A stretch of 64,000 nucleotides of DNA, from assembly GCA_037975125.1 (NCBI GenBank), contig CM075854.1, positions 63,607,571-63,671,570 of the forward strand. Direction: 5' to 3'. The notes beneath the pieces were generated by a model, which saw only the letters and a list, made by a program, of their open reading frames with translations, did not search any database and was not told the origin of the DNA. Shown here piece by piece: positions 49,400 through 62,100 of the stretch; within the stretch, counting starts at the first letter, position 1, and the number at the start of each line of letters is the position of its first letter. Both the position numbers and the translations under genes were made by a program. Source of the DNA: Latrodectus hesperus. Its lineage: Eukaryota; Arthropoda; Arachnida; Araneae; Theridiidae.

Positions 49400-50173
49400 G
49401 TACTTATATGATGGCTGTATTATATGGATGACATTTAAACAATGGTGGTATGTTGGTATGACGTTAATCATTGATTGCAATTAGTGTTCAAAGGAATGAT
49501 TTGATTCATTGTTTCAAGTAAGAACGAGTCAATTCTGAAAGCAATTTAAATAATTCCATGATATCATTTAAAAGGATTAATTGAAATTTTAATTGGGGCA
49601 TATTTCATGACTATGTTAGAAGTAAAAAATATTTATTCTTATTTTTTATTATTTCTGCTTGTTTAGACGGTTTGATTTTGTGACTGAATATATTAAAAAA
49701 AATACTAAGATATTGACATTTATGCATGAGTAAAGGTATGCGCAAAAAATCACATTTTATCTTATTATTTAAGATTTCTGATTCCATTTATGGTATTCAA
49801 ATAAGTTCATACTTACTATGGATTAGATTAGTAGGTGAAGGAGGTTTTCACCCCCTCTCCTCCGACAATAAAGCTTTGTACAGATTGCTCTCAGAAAATG
49901 AGTGTTTACATGTGCAAGCTGACATGATTATATGATAACACGTTCTTCTCTTGATTTGGTGGTTGAAAAGGTTTTCTTCATGAGAACTGCAATCAGATTT
50001 TGGTAAGCTTCCCATAAAAAGCTCTCCCTGAATACCTCATCCAATTTAACATATTCTAACACTTTTCTTATCTAATATTTAAAACAAATAACTATGTAGC
50101 TAGTTTTCTTGAAGGCTTATACTAAAAATGAAATGTTTCTTTAAAAGAGTTTTCTTCATTTCATTTTACATAG

Positions 50174-50814
50174 AGCGCGAAGTTGTCGTCCCCAGCACCT
50201 ATGCCAGCTGTATCATCCTGCCCAAGTATTGTCAAGTTAGACCCGAGGCTTGCTGAAGCTCGGAATTCGGACACTGTTCAGGATGAAGGTCTTGTTTCGG
50301 ACTCAGAGGCGGGTCCCGGGGCGTACGTCACTGAGTATGTCAGCTGTGTGACATCGTCTTTATCTTCCGCCAACTCTTCCGGAAGACCAGGTCATTTTCG
50401 TTCCTCCAGCGACACTTCCGCCACTTCCTCACTACTTCCTGAGCTGCGGATAAAGAAAACAAGCAGTGCAGAGAAATTGTGGACGTCAATGTCAAGCCGT
50501 CTAAACGGTCCAGACAAGAGAAAGCAAAGGAGGAAAGGGGTGAGCAAGCCACCTGATGCACAAGAAGCGTCCAAATCGGGCAGCGGTCGTTCTTTGACAT
50601 ACCCTCCTCAGAGGAAGAGTTCCACTTCAGAAGAAGAGCAAGAGTTCAGTTCGGTAGACAGTAATGGTCTCAAATCTTTGAAAATGCTGACTTCAGGACT
50701 GATGGAGTCCGGGTCGGACTCTGTTCGGCTGCTGAGTGATCTATCATTGGCTGATAGTCATCTGTGTCCAAGTGAAGGTACAGTGGATGAAACCTACCAG
50801 GATGTCGTCGACAG
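50174..50814 (+). CDS. ARHGEF17-like RhoGEF, exon 3 (residues 623-835 plus 2 nt)
   Basis: Acceptor TTTTACATAG before 50174 and donor GTATGT at 50815. It enters in phase 0 and leaves with two bases (AG) of a codon. The 213 residues are Ser-rich with acidic patches (EGLVSDSEAGPGAYVTEY near 658) and a basic block (KRKQRRKG near 737). From about 780 the order SSVDSN, LKSL, then TYQDVVDS across the junction parallels FSVDSN, LGSL and GYQEVIQS in human ARHGEF17 as I recall it. This ordered similarity is the main ground for the name; a database search was not possible. Confidence 0.8.
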
Positions 50815-50877
50815 GTATGTTTTCAACATAATTATTGTTTATTGATGCCTTAAAATATTAACTTAAATTCAAGAGAT

Positions 50878-51036
50878 AAGTTTGAAATACATTATAACTT
50901 TATATTATTGCTAAAATGAAAATCAAGGGAATTGCTATCTTTTTTACTATTGATATAGTTTTGCATCTTGTATATATATATATAAGACGTATTTTAATTT
51001 TAGCAATAATATAAAGTTACAATGTATTTCAAATTT
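50878..51036. repeat. Inverted repeat with 40-nt arms
   Basis: Arms 50878-50917 and 50997-51036 are reverse complements with two mismatches, around a 79-nt spacer. Weak pairing continues outward (AGAGAT with ATCTCT). It starts 64 nt after the exon 3 donor, so it could form a strong stem in the pre-mRNA. It could also be a small fold-back element; no target duplication was found. Confidence 0.9.
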
Positions 51037-51789
51037 ATTTATCTCTCTCTCCCTCTTTATATTATGTCGCATGTATTAGAAAAAAGACTGGAAAATTATG
51101 TGAAAATTTTACTTTTTCGTGAATATCTTATGAAACATCCTCTTAAAAAATCTAAAATTTCAATTTTGATTATTCGAATAATTACTCATTGAAATAAAAA
51201 TATTTGAAAAATAACTCTTTACAAATTTATTTATTAAGCATATATGCATTATTATAAATTAAAAAAATAAGCTTTGATATTTTTGACATAAAATATTAAA
51301 ATATTTTAGAGTTGTTAATCTTAAAAATTGCTAAAAATATTCCAGAATTCAATTAACAAATTTTGAAAAAATTCTGAGAACATAATTTTATTACTTCCTC
51401 ATTTCTGTTTATAAATCAGAATAACTATATTTCGTGGCAATAGAAATTATGGTCTATAGTGAAAACCTAGCTAGTATATAGCGTGAATGATGATCAATAT
51501 ATCAAAAGATTAGCTGTTGAACTCGGTAGATTTAAATAAAAATGTTTTGAATTCGAAATTAGCTGTGTATAACAAAGGTATTATAATATATTGCTTTGAA
51601 AAACATTGAATGCAAAATTACTTTATTTTTATACAGTTTTATTATTTTTATACAGTTTATATAATTCTTACAGTTCATTTAGATGAGGCACTCTATTTGC
51701 TTTTGAAATCTCCACTTTCTAAATTGATTAACCTTGACTTCGAGTAAAGAGAACAGCCGAAAGCTATTTTAAGGAGTTTTAATATGACC

Positions 51790-52198
51790 CACGTGTAGTA
51801 GCCTCTTCCCGGAAGACTTCATCGATTCATTCATGTGATGTAAAAGGTAAAACCTCCTCACCACCCATCTAAACACCGTTGTTACCCTGATGAGATTGGT
51901 ACAGAGGTCGTTGCACCAGCGGCTTTCCTGTACCTGGCCCTGAATTGGGCTCTCTTTCAGTGAGATAGAAGCAGGTGGCTTAGTCTTTGTAATTTAGAAG
52001 CAGGGACCAAGCAGAAGACTCCAAATACATGTCTCACATTCAACGAAGGTATCACTTCACATGGAGGTCATTGCGACCACTACGTATTTAACGCACCCAG
52101 CCGCCATTAGTGAACACGACGGATCTTTGTTTGGGTCGGGATTCGAACTCACTACCTTCAGATAACGATAGCCCTTACCAACTAGGCTACAGCGACCT
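51790..52198 (-). repeat. tRNA-derived SINE with about 330-bp body, minus strand
   Basis: The head (52130-52198, read on the minus strand) has A box TAGCCTAGTTGG and B box AGTTCGAATCC, and GGTCG/CGACC can close an acceptor-like stem. The body runs left to about 51790 and includes 'ATGACCTCCATGTGAAGTG'. A diverged piece of the same body lies at 61960-62100. It is among the best-preserved SINEs in the window. Confidence 0.65.
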
Positions 52199-52559
52199 TT
52201 TCTCAACAGACGTACTAGCCGAAGCCAGAGGCTCAACATTCATTCTATGTGATTCAATTGTGATTGGGATAGAACCTGAGACCTTTCACGCTGAAATGCG
52301 CTGTCTTACGTCATGGTGAGCCCAACTCATTAGTTTATCTGATAGTATAAATTTTAATTACCATTTCTGACTAACAAAGAATATTTACCTTGTATACAGT
52401 TGAAGTTTTTTCTATTTATACTTTTGTCATGCAAAATAATTAAAACTATTGAATTTAACAAGCATTACTAATTCTTTGAAAATATGTTGACATTTTGATT
52501 TTATAAGCGAGTTTTGTCGGAATAGGGAAGATATAGGATCATTGAACTTTTGACTACCG

Positions 52560-52815
52560 ATCAAAAATAATGTGCATGAAGTAGACTTTTAGGAAGTGTT
52601 TTAGATGAAAATAAATTCAGTTTTAATAAGCAAAGAGAGTTGAGTAATTTCGTTCAAATACTGAGTTGGAATATCTATTCCAGCAGGAGCTACTCAGTAC
52701 ACAACGGATGATGGTTTGTTGAAAATCACAACCAGTCGTTCTCCTTTCTAAATTGGTCATAAAATGACTCGACGAACATTTACTAAAAGCATCTCTGATA
52801 CGACGATTCATCTTT
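52560..52815 (+). repeat. Unclassified interspersed repeat, copy 2
   Basis: Partner of 42630-42880, same orientation, sharing 'aataaattcagtttta', 'attccagcaggag' and 'cataaaatgactcg'. Family unknown. Confidence 0.6.
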
Positions 52816-53032
52816 TATTTTATAAATAATCTTCGTCTATATTCTATATAAATGGAATATTTTGTATGTATGAAATGTGCAGTCTCAAAGCAATCAAACT
52901 TTTGTTTTTATAGAATGAAGCAACTACTTCAAAATAAACTGCAAAGAATCTGTTCAACTGAATCTCAACAACTGTATCAAACTGAAATATTGTCTCAAAT
53001 ATTTTGTTTCTTTGCAGGAGGAAAATTTTAAA

Positions 53033-53171
<139 letters not shown>

Positions 53172-53639
53172 CACAATACTTTAGTTTTTTTAATATGTAT
53201 CTTCTGAGAAATATAACATTGAAATCCTTCCTGTGTTCACTGAAAGATTCTGATTCTTATATGAACTAGATTAAATAAATTGTAAGGCAGAGAGAGAAGA
53301 ATTTTGTCGTTCGTATTCTAGATAAGAAACAAGTAAAAGTTTATTAAATCTTTTTTTAAATTTATATTATTGAAATTCATAAAAAATTATTCTATCATTA
53401 TTCATTTTAATTTCAAAAAATGCGTTGATTGAAAGATAGTCTTAAAAAATTTTGAAAGTTGTGTAAGAGAAAGTCTATATTATGAAATGAATAAAATATA
53501 TTTTACATACATTTTCTCGTTTACCATGGCATAAAGCTATTTAGAGTGAAAGATTTGAATCATGACTATTATTGAGTAACGGGTTCGGTTTGCTGGTTGC
53601 TTAAGGTCATTTTTCGCACACGAAGACTCGCTCATTAGA

Positions 53640-53765
53640 TTAAAATCTACTGTTTAAAGTTGATTCGAAACAACTATACACACACAAAAATGCAATTCCA
53701 AGGTGGGAATCGAACCCACGAATTGTGAGTCAATAATCGGAATACTCATGTTATATTTCTTAATT
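53640..53765 (-). repeat. tRNA-derived SINE piece, minus strand
   Basis: Perfect minus-strand B box GGTTCGATTCC (53706-53716 on +) within a 5-bp T stem (GTGGG/CCCAC). The A box is weak. The tail 'GTTGTTTCGAATCAACTTT' matches the family seen at 14.4 and 47.9 kb. Confidence 0.5.
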
Positions 53766-54149
53766 CTGCAGGCACACACATCTTTCGGGGTAGAAACCTG
53801 AAAAATTTCTGGATTTTATTTTCCTTTTGACATCAGAAAATAGCCACCCATGGAAAAATCTACTGGAAGAAAATATTTAAAAATTTTTTGGAGAGCTTAG
53901 AACTTTAATAGCTTCGATTGATTAGACTCTTCCCTGTTTGAAATCAAAGAAATATTGTTTCATTGGAATTTTAAGTTGAAATTATATTAGTTTTGATATG
54001 ATAAACTCTGACAAAGGAGGAAACGTAAAATGTGCTTAATTTATAATTTATTAAGTTGAATTTATTCATTGTTAACTAAAAATATGAGTTTTGTGTTCGT
54101 TTGTTGCTCTGTGGTCACATTTCGTACCAAGAGAGCTATTCGTCTACCC

Positions 54150-54250
54150 AGATCTATTGCATTAAACATAGATTCCGAATGATTGCAAATATCTGTGAAC
54201 GAAATGTTTAATTGGAATCACGAGCTCAACGCCAGAGCTCTAACCCTTCA
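54150..54250 (-). repeat. Decayed SINE piece, minus strand
   Basis: Minus-strand A-box-like TTAGAGCTCTGG and a tail 'ATCATTCGGAATCTATG' that matches the same family. The B box is degraded. Confidence 0.35.
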
Positions 54251-54625
54251 TCTGCCTTTTGGACATAACATGTGTCATGTGAAAAGCCTACAAAGCAATT
54301 CTCATATTAAATAGATTATTAATTGTATTTAGGAATAAAACGCGTTTATACAAGTGACTAAAATGAGAAATATTCTATATTGTTATTTATATCTTGTGTA
54401 AAATTCAAGTCGTAGCCACGTCCATCAGGGTAATTTAATCTGTTCATAAAATTCAATTTGTTTATAGTTACGCACCACGTATAAAACTGGCTTTTTGAAG
54501 TAAAATCATGTGTACTCTTCCTTTAGGATTTGTGAAACTGAGAAATATTTCAAAATTGTTAACACCATTTTGACTACCGAAAAAGGCAAGTTACTTTCTG
54601 ATAGAAATTTCTTCTTTTTTTGCAG

Positions 54626-55012
54626 TGTTATGCATTCCCTAACTGACTCTCACCACTTGTCTGTCACTGAATCAGGAAATGGTAAACCTCATAAGAAAAA
54701 GCACCATAGTGATCCTGGTGGGGAGGCTTGTTCCCCAACTGCAAGTGAAAACTTTATGACCGACATAATTGGTTCCGCTCGTAGTGAGCCGGATTTAGGT
54801 GGGAACGAAGTACAAATCCCCCCAACATCATCAGTATCCACTGAAAGATGCTCTCGAGCCTCTTGTCCTACTATGCAACAACATCAAGAGGATCAATCTC
54901 ATCAGCAGTTGAAGCTGGTCATCGATGGTCAGACATCTGCCTCAACCAGCACCAATTGGCATGCCCGCCTTGGTTTAAGTGGATCGTTGACGTCTGGCGC
55001 GACACCTAGCAG
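54626..55012 (+). CDS. ARHGEF17-like RhoGEF, exon 4 (residues 836-964, continues)
   Basis: Acceptor TTTTTTTGCAG before 54626; the first base completes a Ser codon with AG from exon 3. Donor GTAACT follows 55012, again leaving two bases (AG), so a further exon must exist right of the window. The protein is disordered. The motifs KPHKKKHHSDPGGEA and ARSEPDLG follow in the same order as KAPKKKSLSDP and SSEPIL in human ARHGEF17 from memory. In that family the DH, PH and beta-propeller parts follow, and act on RhoA-type GTPases at the actin cortex. None of these is visible here, so the catalytic assignment is inferred. Confidence 0.75.
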
Positions 55013-57381
55013 GTAACTGAAGTGTAATTTTTTGCAGTTCCTAGATTTTAACTATCAGATAAAGTCTTGATGACAGAAGAAACATTATTATTATTATTTT
55101 TTTTGCGATTTAACTTTAAATCAATTCTGCGTTTGCGATTCTGATTAAAATGACCATTTTAGAAATTTAATTATAATTAAAAAATTCACGGGCTTAAAAT
55201 ATTTATTCGATTTTGTCACGAATTTAAATTTTTGAATTAAATATAATCATATTTTCATTAACTCTTACCTTGCTCTTAATTTGCGACTTTTATGGTTTCG
55301 AAAAATGTGTAATAAGAAACAATTTAATTTGTTAAAAGGAATTATATCTGCTTCCTATGAACATCTTAAATTATTTATAAATAACTTGCTAAATAATTAA
55401 GCTTAATTTAGAAAAGTAATTGAAATTGCATCGTTTATTTAAGGTGACTTAGCATGATTTAAGTATATTATGAAATACTTCTACGTAAAATTTAAAATAA
55501 TTTCGTAGTTCTAATTTAATTAAAATTTATAATTCATTGTTTTCTGCTATACGAAAGTGAATAATATATTTTTTAATAATGTAATAACTTGGAAAACATT
55601 TTTTTAATTTGCTGGCTTAACTGATTACATATTTCGTTAGATTAATATTTACTAAGTAGAAAAGGAATGCCGTTAGCCATCGAGACGTCAAAAATAAACT
55701 AATATGCAAAATATTTATAGTTTTATTTTAAATGTAATTAAATGAAATATTTTAAAAATAGATATCAGAGCTATTTAAATTAAGGTTTGTAATGGAAATT
55801 AAAAGTACAATAAATATTAATATTAGGTTGATCTATTAAGTGCTCTATAAGCTTTCAAAATGCCAAAATTTATATGATCGAAGAAATTATGAATTTAATT
55901 TGAAATAATTTTTTAAGGTTTTTTTAATATTATTTTAGAAATTAGCATTTCTATCTCGTATAATTTTTTTAAATACTCTTTTGCAAAAACTGAATTCAGT
56001 TTTTTATTATTAATCAATACAAGTGAAATTAGTTGTTAAAAAATTAAGACTTGTTTTTTTAATTGAACCATCATAAAAAGCTTATTTTTTCAACATTTTT
56101 GGCAATCGAAAAATTAAACTGATGATTTTTTTAATTATTTATAATATCCTTTTTTCATATTAAGCCAAATATTCCAGTATAAATAAACTGAAAATAATTC
56201 ATTAATTTATTGTAATAAGTGATTAATCGAAAGAGAATATTTAGTCGGAAAAATACTATTTAATTAAATGATTTTATTTCAGTATAGATGAGAGCTGTAT
56301 ATAACTTCTTATTTATTATTAAACTATTAAGATATTTTGACGCAATAACTTTAAAAATTTGAACATTGTGAAAGATATAATGGAAATTTAAAATGAAATA
56401 ATTAATTTTTTAAGATCAAAGCAAATCATTTAGAAAAATATTTACACCATTATATTAGTAATTTTATTTATTTAAGAAAATTTGTTTATTTTTAACCGTC
56501 GATATATTTTTATTGATTTCCTTTACAATTTGAAAAATGTTGTCAGTTGTCACTTAATCTCATATCCTTCCTTTGAAATTATCGGTCATGCTTTGTAGCG
56601 TTCCGTTTGAGAAATATGTATCCCAAATAAACTTCACTAAATCTTAAAATTCACTGAGTGATTCTATTTTTGAAACATTCAATGGTTATTTAGAATTTTT
56701 CTGAATCTTCATAGTTATCAACAGGAAACAAATTATTTCAAGATGTTTATAAAAAGACAGATTTCAAAATGCGAAAAAATATGAACTATCATATTTTTTT
56801 TACTTTTCATTTAATTACTTTAAGTCTCTCTTAAAACGAATTTTAGTGTTACTTTGGTCTTCCAGGTGGTGTCCTAGAAAATTTCAAGCTTTATCTTAGA
56901 TTTGTAAAGTGTGATTGATCACTTAATGAAATGAATATATGTGTTAGCATAAAATTAGCTTAAAACATAACGTGTTTTGCATCATACATTATTTGAATTA
57001 GTCAGTAACTTTACTTCAAGAAAACGGTCGTGTAATATATAATGACATCATCTATAGATGGTAGATAATTTGTCCCACACTCAGGAAGCACTTTCTTGAT
57101 TTATATATAGATAATAAGGTCAATATTTGAATTGACACCCTCCTATATAGATTACACCAGCGATGAAACTTTAGCTGATTTTCGGGTCTAATACAATAAA
57201 CCACTTAAAGTCTATATGAATGATTACATTTGCATTTATATAATTTCATATGATTTACTGTATTAGACCACAAAATTGATTAACGTCACTATCGAGCTAG
57301 GTCCCAGAACAAAAAATTTAAAATTGATTAAACTCTAAGTTACTACAATTATTATGGTTGATTACTTTCAACTATCATTTA

Positions 57382-58785
57382 CAGTGGATAAAAAAATATT
57401 GGCAATTGCCTATAAATGATCATAATTGCTAACAAAGTATGTTTACAAATTTTATTTTAACATACCGATTACAGAAGGAGAAAAGTCAAAGAAATATAAC
57501 GAAAATTTCATTTAAATATTTTCTTAGTCAAAAATCTACGCGAAAGCCCAAAATTTGCGTGATAAAAAAGTATTGTGACAAAATTATGAAATTGATAAAA
57601 TTATGAGCAAAAACAAAATCAGTATATACCTTTTGCATCTATAACAGCTTGTAATCTATTTCTCATGGAGGAAACTAAGGTCTTTGTTGTACTATTGGGA
57701 ATTTTGTGTCACTCTTGCAAGAGCAAACGTTTGAGGTCGTCTTTACTTGAAATTTTGTTTCCTGATTTCTAGATCCAGCAGGTGCCATAAATTTTCGATT
57801 GGATTGATGTCATCAACAAAATACAGGCTGCTAACTCTATCAACTGACATACAGCCCCAAACTAAGACGCTGCCTCCACCATGTTTTACAGTAGCAGTTA
57901 AATGTTGCTCTTTCAATTCAATATTTGGCCTCCTCCACACATATCATCGTCCATCACTGCCGAAAATCTTAAACTTTGATTCATCGGAAAAAATAACTGT
58001 GTTCCAAAACTCTTCAGATATATATAAATCAACATGGGATTTAACGAAATCTAACCTCTTTCTCCTATTTATTTCCGAGATGAATGGTTTCTTTCTAGCT
58101 GCCCTTCCATAATAACTTCTCTCGTGTAAAACATTCCGTACAGTCTGTACACTGAAAGTCTTTTGCGAAGAGAAAGCGACATCTCTAGCTATCTGGGGTG
58201 CACTTATTTTAGGGTTTTTCTTAACCTTGTTAATAATGACACTTTCTTCTCTTGTAGAAAATATTCGCGGTCGTCCACTTCTAGTCTTATTTTCCGTTGA
58301 TCCTGTTTCCTTGAACTTTTTTACAACACTTCTGACAGTAAATAAACTTAATTCAACTGCACTCCTATAGCACGATAAGTTAAACCTTCATTTCTGAGCC
58401 TAATAATCGTGTTTTTAACACTAACGTCCAATGACTTCCATTTCGAAATCATTTTACTGCAGTCATCGCAAAATAATGCATAGACACTTTTGGAGTAGTT
58501 TTGCAGACTTTATACCGGTAGAGTTTCTTATCAGTCGAAATACATGACTTCAATGTAACAAAATTTGCATAGCAGTTAAAACTTTGCCAATACTTTTTTG
58601 ACATGCAAATTTTCGTTTTTGAAAGAAAAAATCATAGAAAATGCAAATTAAAATAAAATTTTTTACTATTTTTATATATCTAAGATGTCTTGTATTTAAT
58701 TACGATAGCTAAAATAGCATAACATTTTATTTATTTGTCAATATTTATAAATTAAGGTAATTGCCAATACTTTTTTTGCCCACTG
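57382..58785 (-). mobile_element. Tc1-like transposon, 1.4 kb, inactive
   Basis: Inverted repeats begin CAGTGGATAAAAAAATATTGG at the left (57382) and, on the other strand, CAGTGGGCAAAAAAAGTATTG at the right (58785). Both ends are flanked by TA (57380-57381 and 58786-58787). The transposase lies on the minus strand and is broken. Confidence 0.9.
57619..58452 (-). pseudogene. Tc1-like transposase pseudogene with internal deletion
   Basis: It starts at minus-strand ATG 58452 (helix-turn-helix region, 'NEGLTYRAI'). A stop after VQLN near 58355 shows a frameshift. It then carries the GRPRIFS hook motif, IFSDESKF (first catalytic Asp), a stop after GSDGR, and WGCMSVDRVSSLYFVDD joined directly to INPIENLWHLLD. 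The join at about 57803 removes the segment that normally carries the second catalytic Asp. A further stop interrupts the C-terminus before the final stop at 57619. It is clearly dead. Confidence 0.9.
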
Positions 58786-60984
58786 TAAGTATAGAAATCT
58801 AATTCTAGCTGGTTTTACGTACATCGAAAAGATTCCTCAATGATTTTCTCAAACCTAAAAATTTAAGAAATAGGTCGTGATTTTATATTTAGTTTACCTT
58901 TTTTCTGTTCCCCTGAAATGAATTTTTAATTGTTGTAATATAAAAAATTATGATTAATGTTAATCCTTTTCTATACAAATAATAAATCTCTGCTCTAACT
59001 ACTTATGCTCATCATCATATTTTGCTGCATAAATTTTGCTATTGCCTGGAAACTCAATAAAAAAGTTTATAAACAGATATTCCCTTTACAAATGGACAAT
59101 TCTAAAGAAAAGTGAATAAAACACCTCTATCATTGAATTACACGTTTCAAAAAAAGATCAGCTGTCAATTTAATCATGAAAAACATGACGACTTTAACAA
59201 GTTAAGAGGAGAGGTGAATACATTTAAAAATCATTGCAATGAGTACGTAGGATTATATAAAAAAAAGTTACAAGGAGCAAAAAAGAATGGAAACAAAACC
59301 ATACTTGAATGACATTTTGCAAGGTTAAATTAATAGCACACTCCAGGCGTTTGGCCAATTTGGAGATGGTAACTGCTTTTATGTGTTAAATTACATTATG
59401 TTTGAAATGTCAATTGCACAACTTTTACTTGCATTCAATTTAGTATTCTACATTAGTTGAGGAAGTTAATTGAAGTTTCTTATTAATTATTAATACATTA
59501 TTAGTAATTAATAAAATAAAATGATTTGAATTTATGTTTAGGTTAAGAAAATTGCTTTAAAATTGATAGAAAGTAACATACATACTAAGCAAATTGCTTA
59601 TTTCAATCAAACGTAAGTTTTATTTCATATCAAATCCACACCGGGTTTAAAAAGAATTGGAATTTTCATTCTTATGTATTATTTTTTATTATTAAACCTA
59701 TTCTACAATATTCTTATTGAGAAAAATAATGAGAAGTCCCCATATTTCTTTTTGTGTAATATCACACACATTTTTTTTGAAAAACTCTTATTTTTGGTAT
59801 CTCTTATATTTTAAAAAAATAACTAATAAGACAGCCTACAGCGTGTTTTTAGGATTTTTTTTAAAAAATAAAACAAGCATTTTCCGCTAAATATATATTC
59901 CTAAACATTTCAAAAATTTACCAATTCGTTTAAATTTGTAAAATTTGATTTCGATATTATTTTATTTAAAGTTGGACAAACGAAATAAACTTACGACTTT
60001 TCTGTAAATCACTCTAAGAGCCTCTTTAAGAGTCTACTGAGTCTTAAGTGAAGATTTAAATTTTCAGTCTCAAAAGGGTTCGTAAGCATAAAAATATTTT
60101 TTGTCAAGTTATTAGGAATAGACTCCCTGGATTGCTGAGTGTTCTAAGTCTAAAGATCTATTTTTGCATTTTCTGAATTCCTAAGCAAAATCCAGATTCT
60201 TCATTCATAATTTTAGAATGAGAAATAGTAAAGAAAGGAAAAAAATATTTGTGTAAATTATATCTATATTGTAGTAAAAATATTTCAGCATTATTTCATT
60301 TGATTGGATTGTTCAACATTTTCCAAATTTATGCTTTGAAAATTAAGTTCTGTGCAAACAAATTTAAAACCGTAAATCATTTAAATAACTACATATGCTT
60401 ACTTTAGTATAATTTTACATTTGAATAAAAAAAATCATAAATATTTATGTTTATCAAGTATTTTTTCCTTCGAAAATATATACATCAGGGATTTTAATAG
60501 AATAAGAATTGTCAATGGTATATTAAACAGAGAGAAATATGTACTTTATTTAGGATGTAAGAATTTTAAGTGCTTTAAAATTATATTTTATAAATAGCAT
60601 TGTTTGTTCCCCAAAACAAAATCCTATATTTTGAAGCGTTAATTGTTTTATAAATTAAAATACTGTATCTGTATGAATTTAAATCTTGTTAGAGGTTAGG
60701 GAAAAGAGAATGAATGGCTTATGTAGATATATGAAGTGGAATGAATTGTAAAAAATGAAGTGAAACGTTATCATCTAGAAGTGTAGGATCATATATCCTT
60801 TGACTTGGTGAAAAAAATTAGTACTTTTAGTGGAAAAGAAATGTATAATGACCTTTTGAGAAACGCTGAAGTAAAACTTCACTCGATTAATATCGGTTGA
60901 AGAAAATATTTTGCACGCGAAGTTTTTCTTTCTGATAGTTAAGATATGGTTATAGATAGAGCATAGGAGTATAGTTTAGGGCAT

Positions 60985-61255
60985 TGGGTGACTAACCCTT
61001 CGCCACAAAAAGGCCAAAAACTGCAACTCATTCATCATTACCCGAGGGAAGGGCAGCTTGTGAATCAAGTTATGAAATATCAGTACTCACGTCATTCCAA
61101 CACAAATCCGTTAATAGGGTGGGTCACATTCATTTATCATCTTAGAAGAAAGGACAAGGAAACAGGGAGAAAGGAACATCCATACCCGAACTGGGGTTCG
61201 AACGCGGGACCAACAGCTTAGGAGTTAGGAACGCTAACCCCTCAGCCAACGGCCG
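60985..61255 (-). repeat. tRNA-derived SINE, minus strand
   Basis: Minus-strand A box TGGCTGAGGGG (start 61248) and B box GCGTTCGAACC (start 61205) are 43 nt apart, as in a tRNA-Leu or tRNA-Ser type head. The GC-richer body extends left to about 60985. A 77-codon open frame on the + strand is antisense to it. Confidence 0.6.
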
Positions 61256-61959
61256 GCAGTTCAGTGTGACGGCTTTCTTTTCCTTATCATAACCAGCAGC
61301 CATTCAGTTATCCAATTTCTCAACCATCGGCAGGCAGAAAATTTACACGAAATCTTTAGTTTTAGTTATTTTCCGAGAAAAAAAAATTCTCAAAAGCAAT
61401 GTGTGCATCAAATGAAAATTATTTTATATTAATCTTCCTTCTTTTTCTTGGATCGATGCTTACGGAAAACATGACATTTCTTGGAAAATTTCTTTATCAA
61501 TTTATTATTTTTATTATTTAAAAATATATGAAGGAAAAAAATAGTAGAATTTGATTTTGTGATTTTAGTTAAATGACTTTGATATTTATTAACATTTTTT
61601 CTGTGATACAAATGAAAAGAAAACTGATATCGTGATTAAATTGACTCAGTTTCAAGCACATATCCTGACAAACTGGAAGTATTTCTTTTCCTAATCAAGA
61701 ATTACTTCATAAACGAGTTTAAGATTCAGAACTACATTATCCTGACAATTGATCATTTTAAATCAGTAATTTTTATTTATATAATTTACTTAATTTTAAT
61801 AATTAAAAAAAATAGAACGTAGGATAAAGTTAACAGAAATTATATTATTATATAAATATTTTTCTTTTTAATATTTCCAATATTCGGACAATTTTATTTC
61901 ACGTTTTAGCACTAGAATTGACAGAATTGCTGGCATCTTATAAAATGGGATACCCAGTG

Positions 61960-62100
61960 AGTATCGTCTTGAAGTGGTCATCTCTGTAATTTAGAAACCA
62001 GGATTTACCAAAAGACCATCAGACATGGCCTCCCATTTTCAGAGACATCATTTCACTGAGAGGTCATGGTCACCATGACACATTTTACGTGGTCCAAATG
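61960..62100 (-). repeat. Diverged SINE body fragment
   Basis: It matches the body of the SINE at 51790-52198: 'gtaatttagaa', then 'tttcac' and 'gaggtcat', in the same order and strand. The head is missing. Confidence 0.5.

Larger units (their letters stand above)
25612..50173 (+). other. Intron 2 (24,562 bp)
   Basis: Donor GTAAGT at 25612; acceptor TTTTACATAG ending at 50173; both phase 0. It holds the second cluster of snoRNA-like cores, a broken mariner, a LINE 3' piece, a 254-bp duplication, hairpins and two (TA)n tracts, listed separately. Stretches 25.6-31.2, 35.9-37.0, 39.4-40.6, 43.4-45.7 and 46.0-47.8 kb show nothing but AT-rich DNA to me. A missed small exon is possible. Confidence 0.6.

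Noticed and set aside
49726..49935. Open frame with GC-richer end upstream of exon 3, as an extra exon
   Set aside because: No good acceptor and donor pair in a compatible phase; exon 2 joins exon 3 in phase 0 without it.
53004..53034. 'tttctttgcag' followed by 'gaggaaaatttt' as an acceptor
   Set aside because: The following frame runs straight into the (TA)n tract and no donor is seen.
57747..58112. Plus-strand 121-codon open frame
   Set aside because: Antisense to the Tc1-like transposase, which explains the region fully.
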